Assembly (NCBI RefSeq): GCF_019396385.1 | Contig: NZ_JAHKRN010000006.1 | Coordinates: 1 to 64,000, forward strand | From: Nonomuraea harbinensis | Lineage (GTDB): Bacteria; Actinomycetota; Actinomycetes; Streptosporangiales; Streptosporangiaceae | DNA: 64,000 nt | Direction: 5' to 3' | Shown: positions 44,001 through 52,406 of the stretch, piece after piece | How positions within the stretch are numbered: position 1 is the stretch's first letter | Layout: every line of letters begins with the position of its first letter | Notes under the pieces: model-generated | Told to the model about the DNA's origin: nothing | Seen by the model: only the letters and a program-made list of their open reading frames with translations | The model's database searches: none | Made by a program: the position numbers and the translations under genes

Positions 44001-44261
44001 GAGCCCGGCGAGCCGTTCCCTGACGCGGGTGGCCAGCTCGGCGGCGGCCTTGCGGGTGAACGTCAGGCCGAGCACGTTCGCGGGCTTGACCAGGCCGTTG
44101 GCGACCAGCCAGACCACGCGGCCGGCCATGGTCTCGCTCTTGCCCGAGCCCGCGCCGGCCATGACGACCATCGGCTCCAGCGGGGCCTCGATGACGGTGG
44201 CCTGTTCGGCGGTGGGCGGCAGGATGCCGAGCTTGTCGGCCAGTTCGACCGGGTTCAGCAC
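41007..44261 (-). CDS. adnB: Helicase-nuclease subunit AdnB
   Basis: The 1084-aa protein is a UvrD-like helicase fused to a RecB-family nuclease, the AdnB subunit of the actinobacterial double-strand-break resection motor. Walker A is AGAGSGKS at 35-42; LLDEYQDT, GDPCQSIYGWRGA, TVHASKGLEWP and AYVAVTRAH follow. The nuclease motif with Asp1013 and Lys1015 (DWKTG) lies near the C terminus and lacks the iron-sulfur cysteines. The start at GTG 44261 overlaps the adnA stop by seven bases and has GGGGGA upstream. The frame stays open to 45794 but that part is adnA antiframe. Confidence 0.95.
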   Translation of the reverse strand: MLNPVELADKLGILPPTAEQATVIEAPLEPMVVMAGAGSGKSETMAGRVVWLVANGLVKPANVLGLTFTRKAAAELATRVRERLAGLAEAGLVEPELLHDEPTVSTYHAYASRLVTDHALREALEPTMRLVTPAVSWQLASRVVAMYDGPMDRIELGPASVTAAVLELAGELSEHLRGPGDVRRIGEWLRDRYAELPGRVTKAQGRPVVVHEAREQLLPLVEAYERLKRRREVIDYGDQMALAARIAAGHKEVGEIERSRFAVVLLDEYQDTSHAQLVLLRSLFGGGHPVTAVGDPCQSIYGWRGASAGNLRRFPADFRAASGDPAPVRQLSVSFRNGDRVLDVAARVQLPLRMEAREVPVLVPGANRVDRGRVTCAFHETAEDEAGWIAGMVAKLIGQEVAPDGLPWGDKERKKTLAIQPQDVAILARKRSQFPALRRALEDRDIPVEVVGLGGLLTVPEVSDIVATLRVLYDATAGDALARLLAGPRWRIGPADLRVLGDHARELVRQSRESRHEDDPLEQAVADLADEQGSLVDALDELPDREEWLASFSPLAGTRLVALAHELRQLRAHTAQPLPDLISEVERRLGLDIEVAARSGTASAFAARADLDAFLDAASRFAGDAEDPTLGAFLAYLEAAESEEFGLEGGRVGESNSVKLMTVHASKGLEWPVVVVPGLSQLLSSMGTITTGSVFPATPVVNGRWTENPRKLPYPLRGDAADLPRLTGLGKEELAAFDEHCRARDLMEERRLAYVAVTRAHYHLIASGYRWGTASKPLAPSEFLLEIRDTADRVAVWAPDLEPGATNPLLAEPPQAIWPVEPAGLRYESVLDGARLVEDALAGGLDGDEDEALRAFEEERVQAWERDTDLLLRERELHRRPDSTTVELPARLTVSSLVTLADDPRELARRIRRPVPIKPAPLARRGTSFHRWLETRWDQQRLIDDFELGLDVEPEEADVRLAELQERFEQSEWADRRPVDMEVPFETMIADRLVRGRMDAVFELPDGRYEVVDWKTGRPPKGKAARAASVQLAAYRLAWSHLAGVPLDRVGAAFHYVRANLTVRPVNLLDADGLVALIESVPTT

Positions 44262-47200
44262 ACCTGTCCCCCGCTGTCGTTCACGGGGCAGCTCGCCCTG
44301 GCCGCGCAGGTGCGGCAGCCGTCGTTCGTCCTGGCCTGGAAGAGCGGGCCGGACATGCCTATCGCCACGGTGTCGACCAGGTCCTTGGCCCAGCCGGGGT
44401 TCTGGTCGTCGGCGAGCGCGTCCTGCTTCTGCTCGATCGCGTCGTGCTTGCCCGCGGCCTTGCCGAGCTGGACGAGCGCGGCGCCGCCCGGCTCGTCCAT
44501 GCCGTGCCTGGCGAACGCGCCCAGCAGCGCGGCGAGCTGGTAGACGCCGAGCTGGGGGTGGCGGTCGAGGTCGCCGGGCCTGGGTTTGGAGCCGCCGGTC
44601 TTGAGGTCGATGATCACCGCGCGGCCGTCCTCGTCGCGCTCCAGCCGGTCGACCCGGCCCTTGATCTGGACGCCTTCGGCGATGGTGGCCACGAACGACT
44701 CCTCCAGGGCGATCAGGTCGCGGCCGTTGTCCTCCTGCCAGCGCAGGAACTTGCCGATCATCTGCTCGGCCACCTGCCGCTGCTTGCGGTTGAACCAGAC
44801 GCCGCCGAAGTCGAGCTCCTTCCAGACGTCGTCGAGGCGTTTGCCGAGCATGTCCTCGTCGGGCAGGCCGGTGGCGGCGATCACGGCGAGCGCGTGGATG
44901 ACGTTGCCGAGGCCCTGCGCGGTGCTGGTGCCGGCGGCGCCGACGGCCGTCTCCAGCAGCCAGCGCAGGCCGCACTTGGTGAAGCTTTCCACGGCGGACG
45001 GGGAGATGGTGACCACGTTGTCGGGCCAGCTCAGCGGCCGGTCGTCGGAGATCGGCGTGAGCGCGTACCAGTCGTTGGGGTGGGCGCCGGGCACGCCGGC
45101 GGCGGCGAGCCTGGCGAGCTGTCTGGCCGCGTTCCTGCGCATCTTCGCCGGTTTGGTGGGGTCGGTGACGGCGCTGCGTAGGTCGGCCACGAGCGCGGGC
45201 ATGCTGAGCCAGCGCGACCGGTCGCCGACGCCGGCCTCCTCGACCGCGCCCGGCATCAGCTCGGACAGGAACCTGGACGGCCGCTCGTCGGTGTCCTCGC
45301 CGCCGACCGCCGTGACGACGAGCCGGTGGCGGGCGCGGGTGGCGGCCACGTAGAACAGCCGCCGCTCCTCGGCCAGCAGCTTGGAGGCGAGCGAGGCCGC
45401 GTTCGGGCGGCCGCCCTCGATCACCTCGACGAGGTCCTCCACACCGAGCATGGTGCCGCGCAGCCGCAGGTCGGGCCAGACCGCCTCCTGCACGCCCGTC
45501 ACCACCACGATGTCCCACTCCAGGCCCTTGGCCCGGTGGGCGGTCAGCACGCGCACCGCGTCGCCGTCGGGGGCCCGCTCGGCCAGCGTGTCGCCGGGGA
45601 TCTCCTGTGACGCCAGGTCGTCCAGGAACACCTCGGGCCCGGCCTTGGGCATCCGGTCGACGAACCGGGCGGCCTGGTCGAACAGCGCCACCACCGCGTC
45701 GAGGTCGCGGTCGGCCTGGGCGCCCCTGGTGCCGCCGGACAGGCTGGTGTCGGTCCACTTCCCGGCCAGCCCGGCGGCCTGCCAGACGGCCCACAGCACC
45801 TCTTCGGCGCTGCCCTGCTCCTCCACCGCCGCGCGGGCGGTGGCCAGCAGCTTGGCGACGCGCTCGGCGGGCACCGCGACATGCGGCTCGATCCGTACGA
45901 GCTCGCGGGGGTCCCTGATCGCGGCGACCAGCAGCTCGCCGGACGAGCGCGGCACGTACGGGAGCTCAGGGGGGTCGGCGGCGAGCTCGTTCTCGGCGAT
46001 CTTGAGGGCGCGGCGGAGGCGGCGCACGCCGATCATGTCGGTGCCGCCCAGCGGGCCGGTCAGCAACTCCTCGGCGACGTTCTCGTCCAGCTCGGCCGGG
46101 TCGACCGCGACCTTGAGCATCGTCAGCAGGGGGCGGACGCCGGGCTCCTGGGCGATCGGCACCTCGTCGCCGGCGATCATCGTGGGCACGCCCGCGTTGA
46201 CCAGCGCCCGGCGCAGCAGGGGCACCTGGCGCTTGGCCGAGCGCACCAGCACCGCCATCCGGTGCCAGGGCACGCCCTCGATCAGGTGGGCGCGGCGCAG
46301 CGTGTCGGCCACCACCGCGGCCTCCTGGCTGGTGCTGTCGGCCAGCAGCACCCGCACCTCACCCGGCGGCGCGTCGGGCGACGGCACCAGGTCGCGATGC
46401 CCGCGCCCGCCGAAGGCCCGCCCGGCGGGTTCCGGTGCGGCAGGGTTCGGCGCGGGGTCCGTGGTCGGCAGGGGGGCTGCGGGGAGGCGCGCGGCCACGC
46501 GCCGGGTCGCGGCCAGCAGGTCGGCGCCGCTGCGGCGGCACACGCGCAGCGCCACGATCGGCGCGTCGCGGCCGTCGAGGGTACGGAAGCGCTGCGGGAA
46601 GCCCAGGATGCCGTGCACGTCCGCGCCGCGGAAGCCGTAGATCGACTGGTCGGGGTCGCCCACCGCGACCAGGTCGCGCCCGTCGCCGGCCAGCTGCTGG
46701 AGCAGGAACTCCTGGGCCGGGTCGGTGTCCTGGTACTCGTCCACGAACACGGCGTCGAGCGCGGCACGCTCGCGCGCCCGCACGCCGGGGTCCGCCAGCA
46801 GCCTGCCCGCCTCGGCGATCAGCTCGGCGTAGTCGAGCGTCCGTTCAGGGTCGAGGTCGAAGCGGGTCTCGTAGCGGTCGGCGAAGCGGCCCACGGCCAC
46901 CCAGTCGCCACGACCGTGCCGCCTGCCGAGCTCCCTGAGCCGCTCGCCGTCCAGCCCCCGCTCGGCGGCGCGGGACAGGAAGTCGCGCAGCTCCTCGGCG
47001 AACCCGCGGGTCCTGAGCGGCTCGCGCAGGTCTTCCGGCCAGTCGAGCGCGCCGTCCTCCAGCTCGCCGTGGAGCAGCCGCCGCACCTCCAGCAGTTGCT
47101 CGGGGCCGGTCAGCAGCCGGGGTGGCGGCTCGCCCGCCTGCACCGCCGCGCGGCGCAGCAGCGCGTAGGCGTAGGAGTGGAAGGTCATGGCCACCGGCGT

Positions 47201-47500
47201 GCGGGTGGTGCGGCGCAGCCGCCCGGTGACGCGGCGGCGCAGCTCCTCGGCCGCCTTGCGGCTGAAGGTGAGGATCAGCACGCGCTCGGGGTCGGCGCCC
47301 CGGCGCTCGATCCGGTCGACCACGCTCTCGACGATCGTGGTGGTCTTGCCGGTGCCGGGCCCGGCCAGCACGAGCAGCGGGCCGCCGGGATGGCCGACCA
47401 CCGCGCGCTGATGTTCGTCCAGCACAGGAGGCTCAGCAGGCCCCCGACTGCCACGGCGCACCAGCCGCCAGGTCTGACCACTCACAACCCTAGATTCCAC
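44255..47500 (-). CDS. adnA: Helicase-nuclease subunit AdnA
   Basis: The 1081-aa protein is the AdnA subunit: a UvrD-like motor (Walker A AGPGTGKT at 46-53, VFVDEYQDTDPAQ, GDPDQSIYGFRGADV, LTAHRAKGLEWD) and a C-terminal RecB-type nuclease with the catalytic DLKTG at 965-969. Cys843, Cys1062, Cys1065 and Cys1071 are spaced as in iron-sulfur-containing AddB-type nucleases. Together with AdnB it should resect broken DNA ends for recombination. A disordered Pro-rich insert lies in the motor (around 345-375). The start is GTG 47500, with GTG 47485 as an alternative. Confidence 0.95.
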   Translation of the reverse strand: MESRVVSGQTWRLVRRGSRGPAEPPVLDEHQRAVVGHPGGPLLVLAGPGTGKTTTIVESVVDRIERRGADPERVLILTFSRKAAEELRRRVTGRLRRTTRTPVAMTFHSYAYALLRRAAVQAGEPPPRLLTGPEQLLEVRRLLHGELEDGALDWPEDLREPLRTRGFAEELRDFLSRAAERGLDGERLRELGRRHGRGDWVAVGRFADRYETRFDLDPERTLDYAELIAEAGRLLADPGVRARERAALDAVFVDEYQDTDPAQEFLLQQLAGDGRDLVAVGDPDQSIYGFRGADVHGILGFPQRFRTLDGRDAPIVALRVCRRSGADLLAATRRVAARLPAAPLPTTDPAPNPAAPEPAGRAFGGRGHRDLVPSPDAPPGEVRVLLADSTSQEAAVVADTLRRAHLIEGVPWHRMAVLVRSAKRQVPLLRRALVNAGVPTMIAGDEVPIAQEPGVRPLLTMLKVAVDPAELDENVAEELLTGPLGGTDMIGVRRLRRALKIAENELAADPPELPYVPRSSGELLVAAIRDPRELVRIEPHVAVPAERVAKLLATARAAVEEQGSAEEVLWAVWQAAGLAGKWTDTSLSGGTRGAQADRDLDAVVALFDQAARFVDRMPKAGPEVFLDDLASQEIPGDTLAERAPDGDAVRVLTAHRAKGLEWDIVVVTGVQEAVWPDLRLRGTMLGVEDLVEVIEGGRPNAASLASKLLAEERRLFYVAATRARHRLVVTAVGGEDTDERPSRFLSELMPGAVEEAGVGDRSRWLSMPALVADLRSAVTDPTKPAKMRRNAARQLARLAAAGVPGAHPNDWYALTPISDDRPLSWPDNVVTISPSAVESFTKCGLRWLLETAVGAAGTSTAQGLGNVIHALAVIAATGLPDEDMLGKRLDDVWKELDFGGVWFNRKQRQVAEQMIGKFLRWQEDNGRDLIALEESFVATIAEGVQIKGRVDRLERDEDGRAVIIDLKTGGSKPRPGDLDRHPQLGVYQLAALLGAFARHGMDEPGGAALVQLGKAAGKHDAIEQKQDALADDQNPGWAKDLVDTVAIGMSGPLFQARTNDGCRTCAARASCPVNDSGGQVC

Positions 47501-47574
47501 CAGACCACAGGGGTAGATCGTGCCGGATTGACCGGTCTCCCGAGCGATCGTCCAGGGTAGCGGGGCAAATCTGA

Positions 47575-47606
47575 GTTTTCCCGCCCGACACGCCGGGCGG
47601 GAAAAC
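47575..47606. other. Perfect hairpin with T-rich left arm
   Basis: GTTTTCCCGCCCG pairs with CGGGCGGGAAAAC around a 6-base loop. It lies six bases beyond the stop of the TagF-like gene. The T and A runs are on the wrong sides for a canonical intrinsic terminator on either strand, but the position suggests 3'-end formation or protection. Confidence 0.5.
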
Positions 47607-47611
47607 GGGCG

Positions 47612-50476
47612 TCAGGAGAAGATGTGGTCCACGACGCGGGCGGTGGCCTTGCCGTCGTCGCGGGGCGCGAACGTGGCGCGGAAGGCGTCGTAGCGGTCGG
47701 CGTGGGCCGCCGCCACCTCGTCGATCGACCGCAGCGCGTCGATCACCTCGGCCGACGTCGGCAGCACCGGGCCCGGCGCGATCTCCGGCAGGTCCAGGTA
47801 GAGGCCGCGCTTGGCCGAGTACTTGGGCAGGTCGTACCCGTACAGGACGATCGGCCTGCCCGTCACGACGAAGTCGGCCAGGACGGACGAGTAGTCGGTC
47901 ACCAGGACGTCCGTCACGAGCAGCAGATCCGCCATATCCGGATAAGTCGTGACGTCGTGAGCGATGTCGGGAACGGCGGGCGCGGCCTGCATCGGGTGCG
48001 CGCGCACCAGCAGCTCATGGTCCGCACCCAGCGCCTCCCTGGCCTTCGCCAGGTCGAGCTTGACCATGGCGTTCTTGCGGTCGTAGTCACGCCACGTGGG
48101 CGCGTACAGGACGACCCGCTTGCCCTCGGCCAGCCCGAGGCGCTCGCGTACCTTCGCCGCGAGCTGCTCGCGGTCGGGCGAGGTCAGCACGTCGTTGCGG
48201 GGCAGCCCGCTCTCCAGCACCTCGCCCTGGTAGCCGAACGCCTTGCGCAGCACGGGCGTGGCCCACGGCGACTGCGACAGCAGCACGTCCCAGCCGCGCA
48301 CGTCGGCGGCCTGCCGGTGCCAGACCGGCGGTCTGGGGTCGCGGCGCATGTGCGGCTGGTCGTTGCCGATGTGCTTGACCGGGGTGCCGTGCCAGGTCTG
48401 CAGCACCACCTGGCCCTCGCGGGAGCGGAACCAGACGGGCAGGAACGAGTTCGTCACGATGTAGCGGGACCTGGCCAGCGCCGCCTTGTGCTCGCGGCTG
48501 CCGGCCCGCACGACGGTGGCGGGGCCGGGAGGGGTGAACGCGCCGTCCTTGACGATCCAGATGTGCTCGCGGTCGTCGCCGCGGCGCAGCCGCTCCTCGT
48601 ATATGGCGCGGACGCTGTCGGCGTACAGGCGGCCCTCGTTGACCACGTAGACGGTGGCGTCGTTCAGCGGCTCGGTGCGCTGCTGCGGGTAGAAGACCTT
48701 GCGCAGCACGTGGGTGCCGGCCAGGCCCTTCTCGTTCGCGGGCCGGTCCTCCTCCGACAGCACCACCGGCACGTCGAAGCGGGTCGACACGATGCGGAAG
48801 CAGTGGCCGCCGGCCGTGCGCGGGCTCTCGTCGAGGCCCTCCAGCGCGGCGTGGTCCATGCGCACCGGGACGATCTCGCCGGACGGGTGCCGCATGGACA
48901 TGTTCCAGGTGCCGGAGGCCAGCGGCACGGGCTCACCGAAGCGGTCCATCGCGCCGGGCTCGAACCGCACCTCGAAGTCCTCGCCGGTACGCGTCATCGG
49001 CAGCTGGTAGGACAGCCCGGAGCGGTGGCGCAGCGAGACGGCGCGCGGGCCCGCGGCGTCGGGGTAGCGGCCGCGCAGCACGAGCGTGGTGCCCTCCCAC
49101 ACGGCCGAGACGATGACGGGCCGGATGCGGTGGGCCGAGATGATCACGCGGTCACGCCGGTCGCCCAGCACGGTGATCTCGCGGTCGCCGCTGGTGAACC
49201 TGGTCTCCCCCAGGTCGCCGAGCATGACGGTGGCGGCCGGGTCGCCCTTGGGCTCGACCCACAGGCGGCGGCCGTCCTTCTCCTGCAGCAGCGCGGGCAC
49301 GGCGAGGTCGAGCGTCACCTCGGTGGCGGCGCCCTTGGGGGTGAAGTCCGCGGCCATGCGGTGGCCGCCGACCCGGGCGTGGCCCTTGGTCACGACCCGG
49401 CCGGCCAGGGTGATCTTCAGCTGCAGGTGCTCGTCGTCCACGCGGACGCCGGTGAGCTCGGCCCGGTTGGGCTGGAACGCCACCTGGAGCGCGCGGTCGG
49501 AGGTCCACACCGGCCTGACCCACCAGCCGGGGCTGAGCTGGCGGCCGGCGGGCCGCTCGCTGCGCCCGACGCCGTAGCCGCGCAGCAGGCCGGTGGCCCT
49601 GGCGCCGCGGCTCCAGAACACGATCTCGGCCCGCCACGTCGTGGTGTCGGCCACGGCCGGGCGGCGGCGCAGCCGGCGGCGCACCGCGGAGACCATGCCC
49701 CTGGCCGCGCCGCGCCAGCGCAGCGCCCACGGGTTCAGCTCGGCGGTGAAGCCGGACCAGTCGTAGTTGCAGCCGACCTCGCGGGCGCCGTGGGTGGCCT
49801 CGGGGGCCAGCACGCGCCGGGTGCGCAGGCGCACCGGCGGCAGCCAGCGCGGGCCGCGCAGGACCACCGTCGCCCAGTTGGCCCGGCGGCTGCGGACCGA
49901 GAGCCCGGCCAGGTAGGCGTAGCCGGAGATGCGCAGCTTGCGGCCGTCCCACACGATGTCGTCGATGTGCGTGACGGGCACCAGGTCGGCCTTGCGCAGC
50001 CGGTACAGGTCGGCCGGCAGTTCGTCCTTGAGCGGCAGGTCGGCGTACCAGCGCAGGCCCTTGCGGATGCGCTTGGACGGCTCGGCGGCGGCCGCCACGA
50101 CCTGGGCGAGCGTCTCTCCCTCGACCAGCTCCTCGTCGGCGCGGGTCTCGATGAGGTGGCACATGAGGCGGCGCGCGACCGGCAGCTCGCGCTTGACCTT
50201 CGGGTCCACCCCGGAGAGGTACGGGCGCACGAGGGTGAGGAGCTCGCGCCGCGTGTCGGGGCCGCGCTTGACCGCCAGGTCCATCCGCGCGCCCAGCGGC
50301 CCGCTGAGCACCTCGGTGTCGAACTCCGCGCTGCGCCCGCCGGTCCCGACCAGGGCCATGATCTCGTCGAGCGGCTCGCCGCGGTCGCAAAGGTCCTGGA
50401 CAGCCTTCAGGCGGTCGGGGATCGCTTCGCCGCCGGGGCTCTGGGCTGTCAGGCCGTTAGCCATCGCGGTAGGCAC
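47612..50476 (-). CDS. TagF-like CDP-glycerol glycerophosphotransferase family protein
   Basis: This 954-aa protein has a long N-terminal region of about 570 residues with beta-rich segments, followed by a GT-B-fold glycerophosphotransferase domain. The domain shows VVLQTWHGTPVKHIG, LESGLPRNDVL, VLYAPTWRDY, LLVRAHP and VLVTDYSSVLADF, the hallmarks of TagF/TagB enzymes. These polymerise glycerol-phosphate or similar units of teichoic-acid-like wall polymers at the inner face of the membrane. It stands alone between adnA and the ATL gene. The GTG start at 50476 has a weak AAAGG site; ATG 50464 is possible. Confidence 0.88.
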   Translation of the reverse strand: MPTAMANGLTAQSPGGEAIPDRLKAVQDLCDRGEPLDEIMALVGTGGRSAEFDTEVLSGPLGARMDLAVKRGPDTRRELLTLVRPYLSGVDPKVKRELPVARRLMCHLIETRADEELVEGETLAQVVAAAAEPSKRIRKGLRWYADLPLKDELPADLYRLRKADLVPVTHIDDIVWDGRKLRISGYAYLAGLSVRSRRANWATVVLRGPRWLPPVRLRTRRVLAPEATHGAREVGCNYDWSGFTAELNPWALRWRGAARGMVSAVRRRLRRRPAVADTTTWRAEIVFWSRGARATGLLRGYGVGRSERPAGRQLSPGWWVRPVWTSDRALQVAFQPNRAELTGVRVDDEHLQLKITLAGRVVTKGHARVGGHRMAADFTPKGAATEVTLDLAVPALLQEKDGRRLWVEPKGDPAATVMLGDLGETRFTSGDREITVLGDRRDRVIISAHRIRPVIVSAVWEGTTLVLRGRYPDAAGPRAVSLRHRSGLSYQLPMTRTGEDFEVRFEPGAMDRFGEPVPLASGTWNMSMRHPSGEIVPVRMDHAALEGLDESPRTAGGHCFRIVSTRFDVPVVLSEEDRPANEKGLAGTHVLRKVFYPQQRTEPLNDATVYVVNEGRLYADSVRAIYEERLRRGDDREHIWIVKDGAFTPPGPATVVRAGSREHKAALARSRYIVTNSFLPVWFRSREGQVVLQTWHGTPVKHIGNDQPHMRRDPRPPVWHRQAADVRGWDVLLSQSPWATPVLRKAFGYQGEVLESGLPRNDVLTSPDREQLAAKVRERLGLAEGKRVVLYAPTWRDYDRKNAMVKLDLAKAREALGADHELLVRAHPMQAAPAVPDIAHDVTTYPDMADLLLVTDVLVTDYSSVLADFVVTGRPIVLYGYDLPKYSAKRGLYLDLPEIAPGPVLPTSAEVIDALRSIDEVAAAHADRYDAFRATFAPRDDGKATARVVDHIFS

Positions 50477-50558
50477 CGCCTTTCAGGCCGCCGTTATGTT
50501 CAGCCCATGGTAATAGGAGTCACAAGATGTGAATTCGCACAGTTCGCGAAGAGGCAGG

Positions 50559-50879
50559 TCAACGGGCTTCCTGTGAATCCGCTGAACGCCCGTCCCAGCG
50601 CGCCCGGCGCATGTCGACCCGTTCGCCGCGCAGCGGGGTGCCCTCCTCGCGCCAGTGGGACAGGCATCGCGCCTGGTGTCCGGGGGCGCCCGTGCCGTCG
50701 GCGTGTACCACGCGCCACCAGGGCACGCCGCCTCCCCAGGTGGACATGACCCGCCCGACCTGACGCGGGCCGCCCTCGCCGAGATACTCGGCGACGTCGC
50801 CGTAGGACATGACCTTGCCGGGAGGGATGCGGTCGACGACGTCGAGCACCCGCTCGGCGTACGGGTTCAGGGGGTCCAC
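50559..50879 (-). CDS. Alkyltransferase-like (ATL) DNA-binding protein
   Basis: The 106-aa protein matches the DNA-binding domain of O6-alkylguanine-DNA alkyltransferase. It has VLDVVDRIPPGKVMSYGDVAEYLG, the Arg-finger helix GPRQVGRVMST, and PWWRVVHADG. The catalytic Cys of the PCHRV motif is replaced by Trp, as in ATL proteins, which recognise alkylated bases and recruit nucleotide excision repair instead of repairing directly. The GTG start at 50879 overlaps the upstream gene by 13 bases. Confidence 0.9.
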   Translation of the reverse strand: MDPLNPYAERVLDVVDRIPPGKVMSYGDVAEYLGEGGPRQVGRVMSTWGGGVPWWRVVHADGTGAPGHQARCLSHWREEGTPLRGERVDMRRARWDGRSADSQEAR

Positions 50880-51226
50880 GCCGCCGGGCCCGCTCGGAGC
50901 ATCTCGTCGAGCCTGCCGAGCTCCGTCGCCAGTCCTTCGGCCAGCACCTCGACCGCGCCGTCGCGCAGCGCGTAGACCTCGCCGTCCTCGCCCACGAGCC
51001 GGGCGCCGAGCGCCGCCGAGAGCCTCACGAGCTGCGCCACCTGCCAGTCGGAGCCGGGTTCGCCGACCACCTGGCCGCGCCACGCCCCCACCGCGTGGGC
51101 GCCGTCGCCGTGCCTGGCGACGATCTCTTCGGAACCGCGCAGCTCGAACCCCGCCGGCTCGATCGCCTTCGCGAGGTCCGCGAGGGCGATCGGCGACTCA
51201 CGAACCACGCGCAGTTCGTATCCCAT
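50867..51226 (-). CDS. Hypothetical protein, 119 aa
   Basis: I do not recognise this family. The protein opens MGYELRVVRESPIALADLAKAIE, contains a Trp-rich middle (AVGAWRGQVVGEPGSDWQVAQLVRLSAALGARLVGEDGEVYAL), and ends in a helix. It looks like a small alpha/beta soluble protein without a signal peptide. It begins 22 bases after the second mycosin-like gene and overlaps the ATL gene, so it belongs to the same transcript. Confidence 0.65.
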   Translation of the reverse strand: MGYELRVVRESPIALADLAKAIEPAGFELRGSEEIVARHGDGAHAVGAWRGQVVGEPGSDWQVAQLVRLSAALGARLVGEDGEVYALRDGAVEVLAEGLATELGRLDEMLRAGPAAWTP

Positions 51227-51248
51227 GGGGCGCGACCTTAGCGGATCT

Positions 51249-52406
51249 TCACTCCCTGCGTTGGTTGAGAACCACGATTCCACCGCAGAACATGACAAGG
51301 GCCACCAGAACCCCAATCCCGTACAGCCAGAGCCGCCACGCGTCCGGCCCCGGCGCCGTCGGCGGCGGGGAGTCCTCCCCCTGCCCGAAGTGCTGATCGT
51401 CGGGTACGGGGACGCTGCGGCGCTGCCCGCCGAGCGTGGCCGCGGCGTCCAGCGCGGCGCCCGCGTCGACCACGCCGAAGCCGACCTCCTCGTCATAGCC
51501 GTCGGCCGGCCTGCCCTTCGCGCCCGCGGCCAGCGCCTGCGCCACCTGGTCGGGCCGCAGGCCGGGGTAACGCGCCTTGATCAGGGCGGCGACCCCCGAC
51601 ACCAGAGCCGCCGCCGAGCTGGTGCCCTCCGACAGTTCGTAGCCGCTGCCGCGCCTGACCACGGGGACCCCCGAGCCCGGCGCCGCGACCAGCACCGACA
51701 GGTTGTCACTGCTGTACGAGGCCACCCTGCGCTGCTTGTCGACGGCCGCGACGCCGATGACGCCCGGATATCCGGCCGGGAAGCTCCAGTAGGAGGTGCC
51801 GTTCTCCCTGGCGTACTCCGTCTTCCCGTCGTTGCCGACGGCCGCGACCAGCACCACGCCCTTGCCGAGCGCGTACGAGACCGCCTCACGCTCGGACCTG
51901 TGCGCCCCGTACGTGCCGATGGACATGCTGACGACCTGCGCGCCCTGGTTGACCGCGTACCGCAGAGCCCGCGCGAGCGGGCTCTCGATCACCGCGCGGT
52001 CGTCGGCCAGCGGCGGGTCCACCCGGTCCGGGTCCTCCGCCACCGCCAGCGGCAGGGACAGCACGCGGACCTCGGGCGCGACGCCGACGTAGCCGTCGTC
52101 GGCGCCGGAGGCGGCGATGAGCCCCGCCATCGCGGTGCCGTGGCGGCCCGGGGTCACCTCGCGGCGCACCGCGCCCGAGCTCATGTCGGGGCCGACGGTG
52201 ACCCGGCCGCGCAGCTCCTTGACGTCGGGGTCGACCGCGCTGTCGATGACGGCCACGGTGACGCCGGCGCCCTTGGTGGTCCGCCACGCCTGCTCGACGT
52301 TGAGCGCGTCGAGCACCCACTGCTGCCGGTCGCGGATGGGCGCGGCGTGCGCCGGGGTCTGCAGCAGGAGGAGGCCGGCGACCAGGGCGCGCACGACGGT
52401 CAGCAC
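51249..52406 (-). CDS. Mycosin-like S8 serine protease, copy 2
   Basis: This 385-aa subtilisin-family protease has a signal peptide ending near HAAP. The catalytic residues are Asp55 (VAVIDSAVDP), His89 (GRHGTAMAG) and Ser263 (GTSSAAALVSG), with the oxyanion Asn192. A C-terminal membrane helix (LWLYGIGVLVALVMFCGGIVVL) lies before a short basic end. This is the mycosin (MycP) layout, but no ESX secretion genes are near. The GTG start at 52406 overlaps the stop of the upstream anchor-protein gene by seven bases. Confidence 0.9.
   Translation of the reverse strand: MLTVVRALVAGLLLLQTPAHAAPIRDRQQWVLDALNVEQAWRTTKGAGVTVAVIDSAVDPDVKELRGRVTVGPDMSSGAVRREVTPGRHGTAMAGLIAASGADDGYVGVAPEVRVLSLPLAVAEDPDRVDPPLADDRAVIESPLARALRYAVNQGAQVVSMSIGTYGAHRSEREAVSYALGKGVVLVAAVGNDGKTEYARENGTSYWSFPAGYPGVIGVAAVDKQRRVASYSSDNLSVLVAAPGSGVPVVRRGSGYELSEGTSSAAALVSGVAALIKARYPGLRPDQVAQALAAGAKGRPADGYDEEVGFGVVDAGAALDAAATLGGQRRSVPVPDDQHFGQGEDSPPPTAPGPDAWRLWLYGIGVLVALVMFCGGIVVLNQRRE

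Noticed and set aside
44262..45794. Upstream extension of adnB to a 1595-aa protein
   Set aside because: The added part is Arg/Gly-rich antiframe of adnA, while GTG 44261 has a ribosome site and gives a normal AdnB N terminus.
47575..47606. Hairpin as a canonical intrinsic terminator
   Set aside because: The T run is on the 5' arm and the A run on the 3' arm for both strands, the reverse of a terminator. It is listed only as a hairpin.
47624..50749. 1041-aa plus-strand open frame opposite the TagF-like gene
   Set aside because: Composition is His/Arg/Gly/Val-rich shadow sequence and the minus-strand product has clear glycerophosphotransferase motifs.
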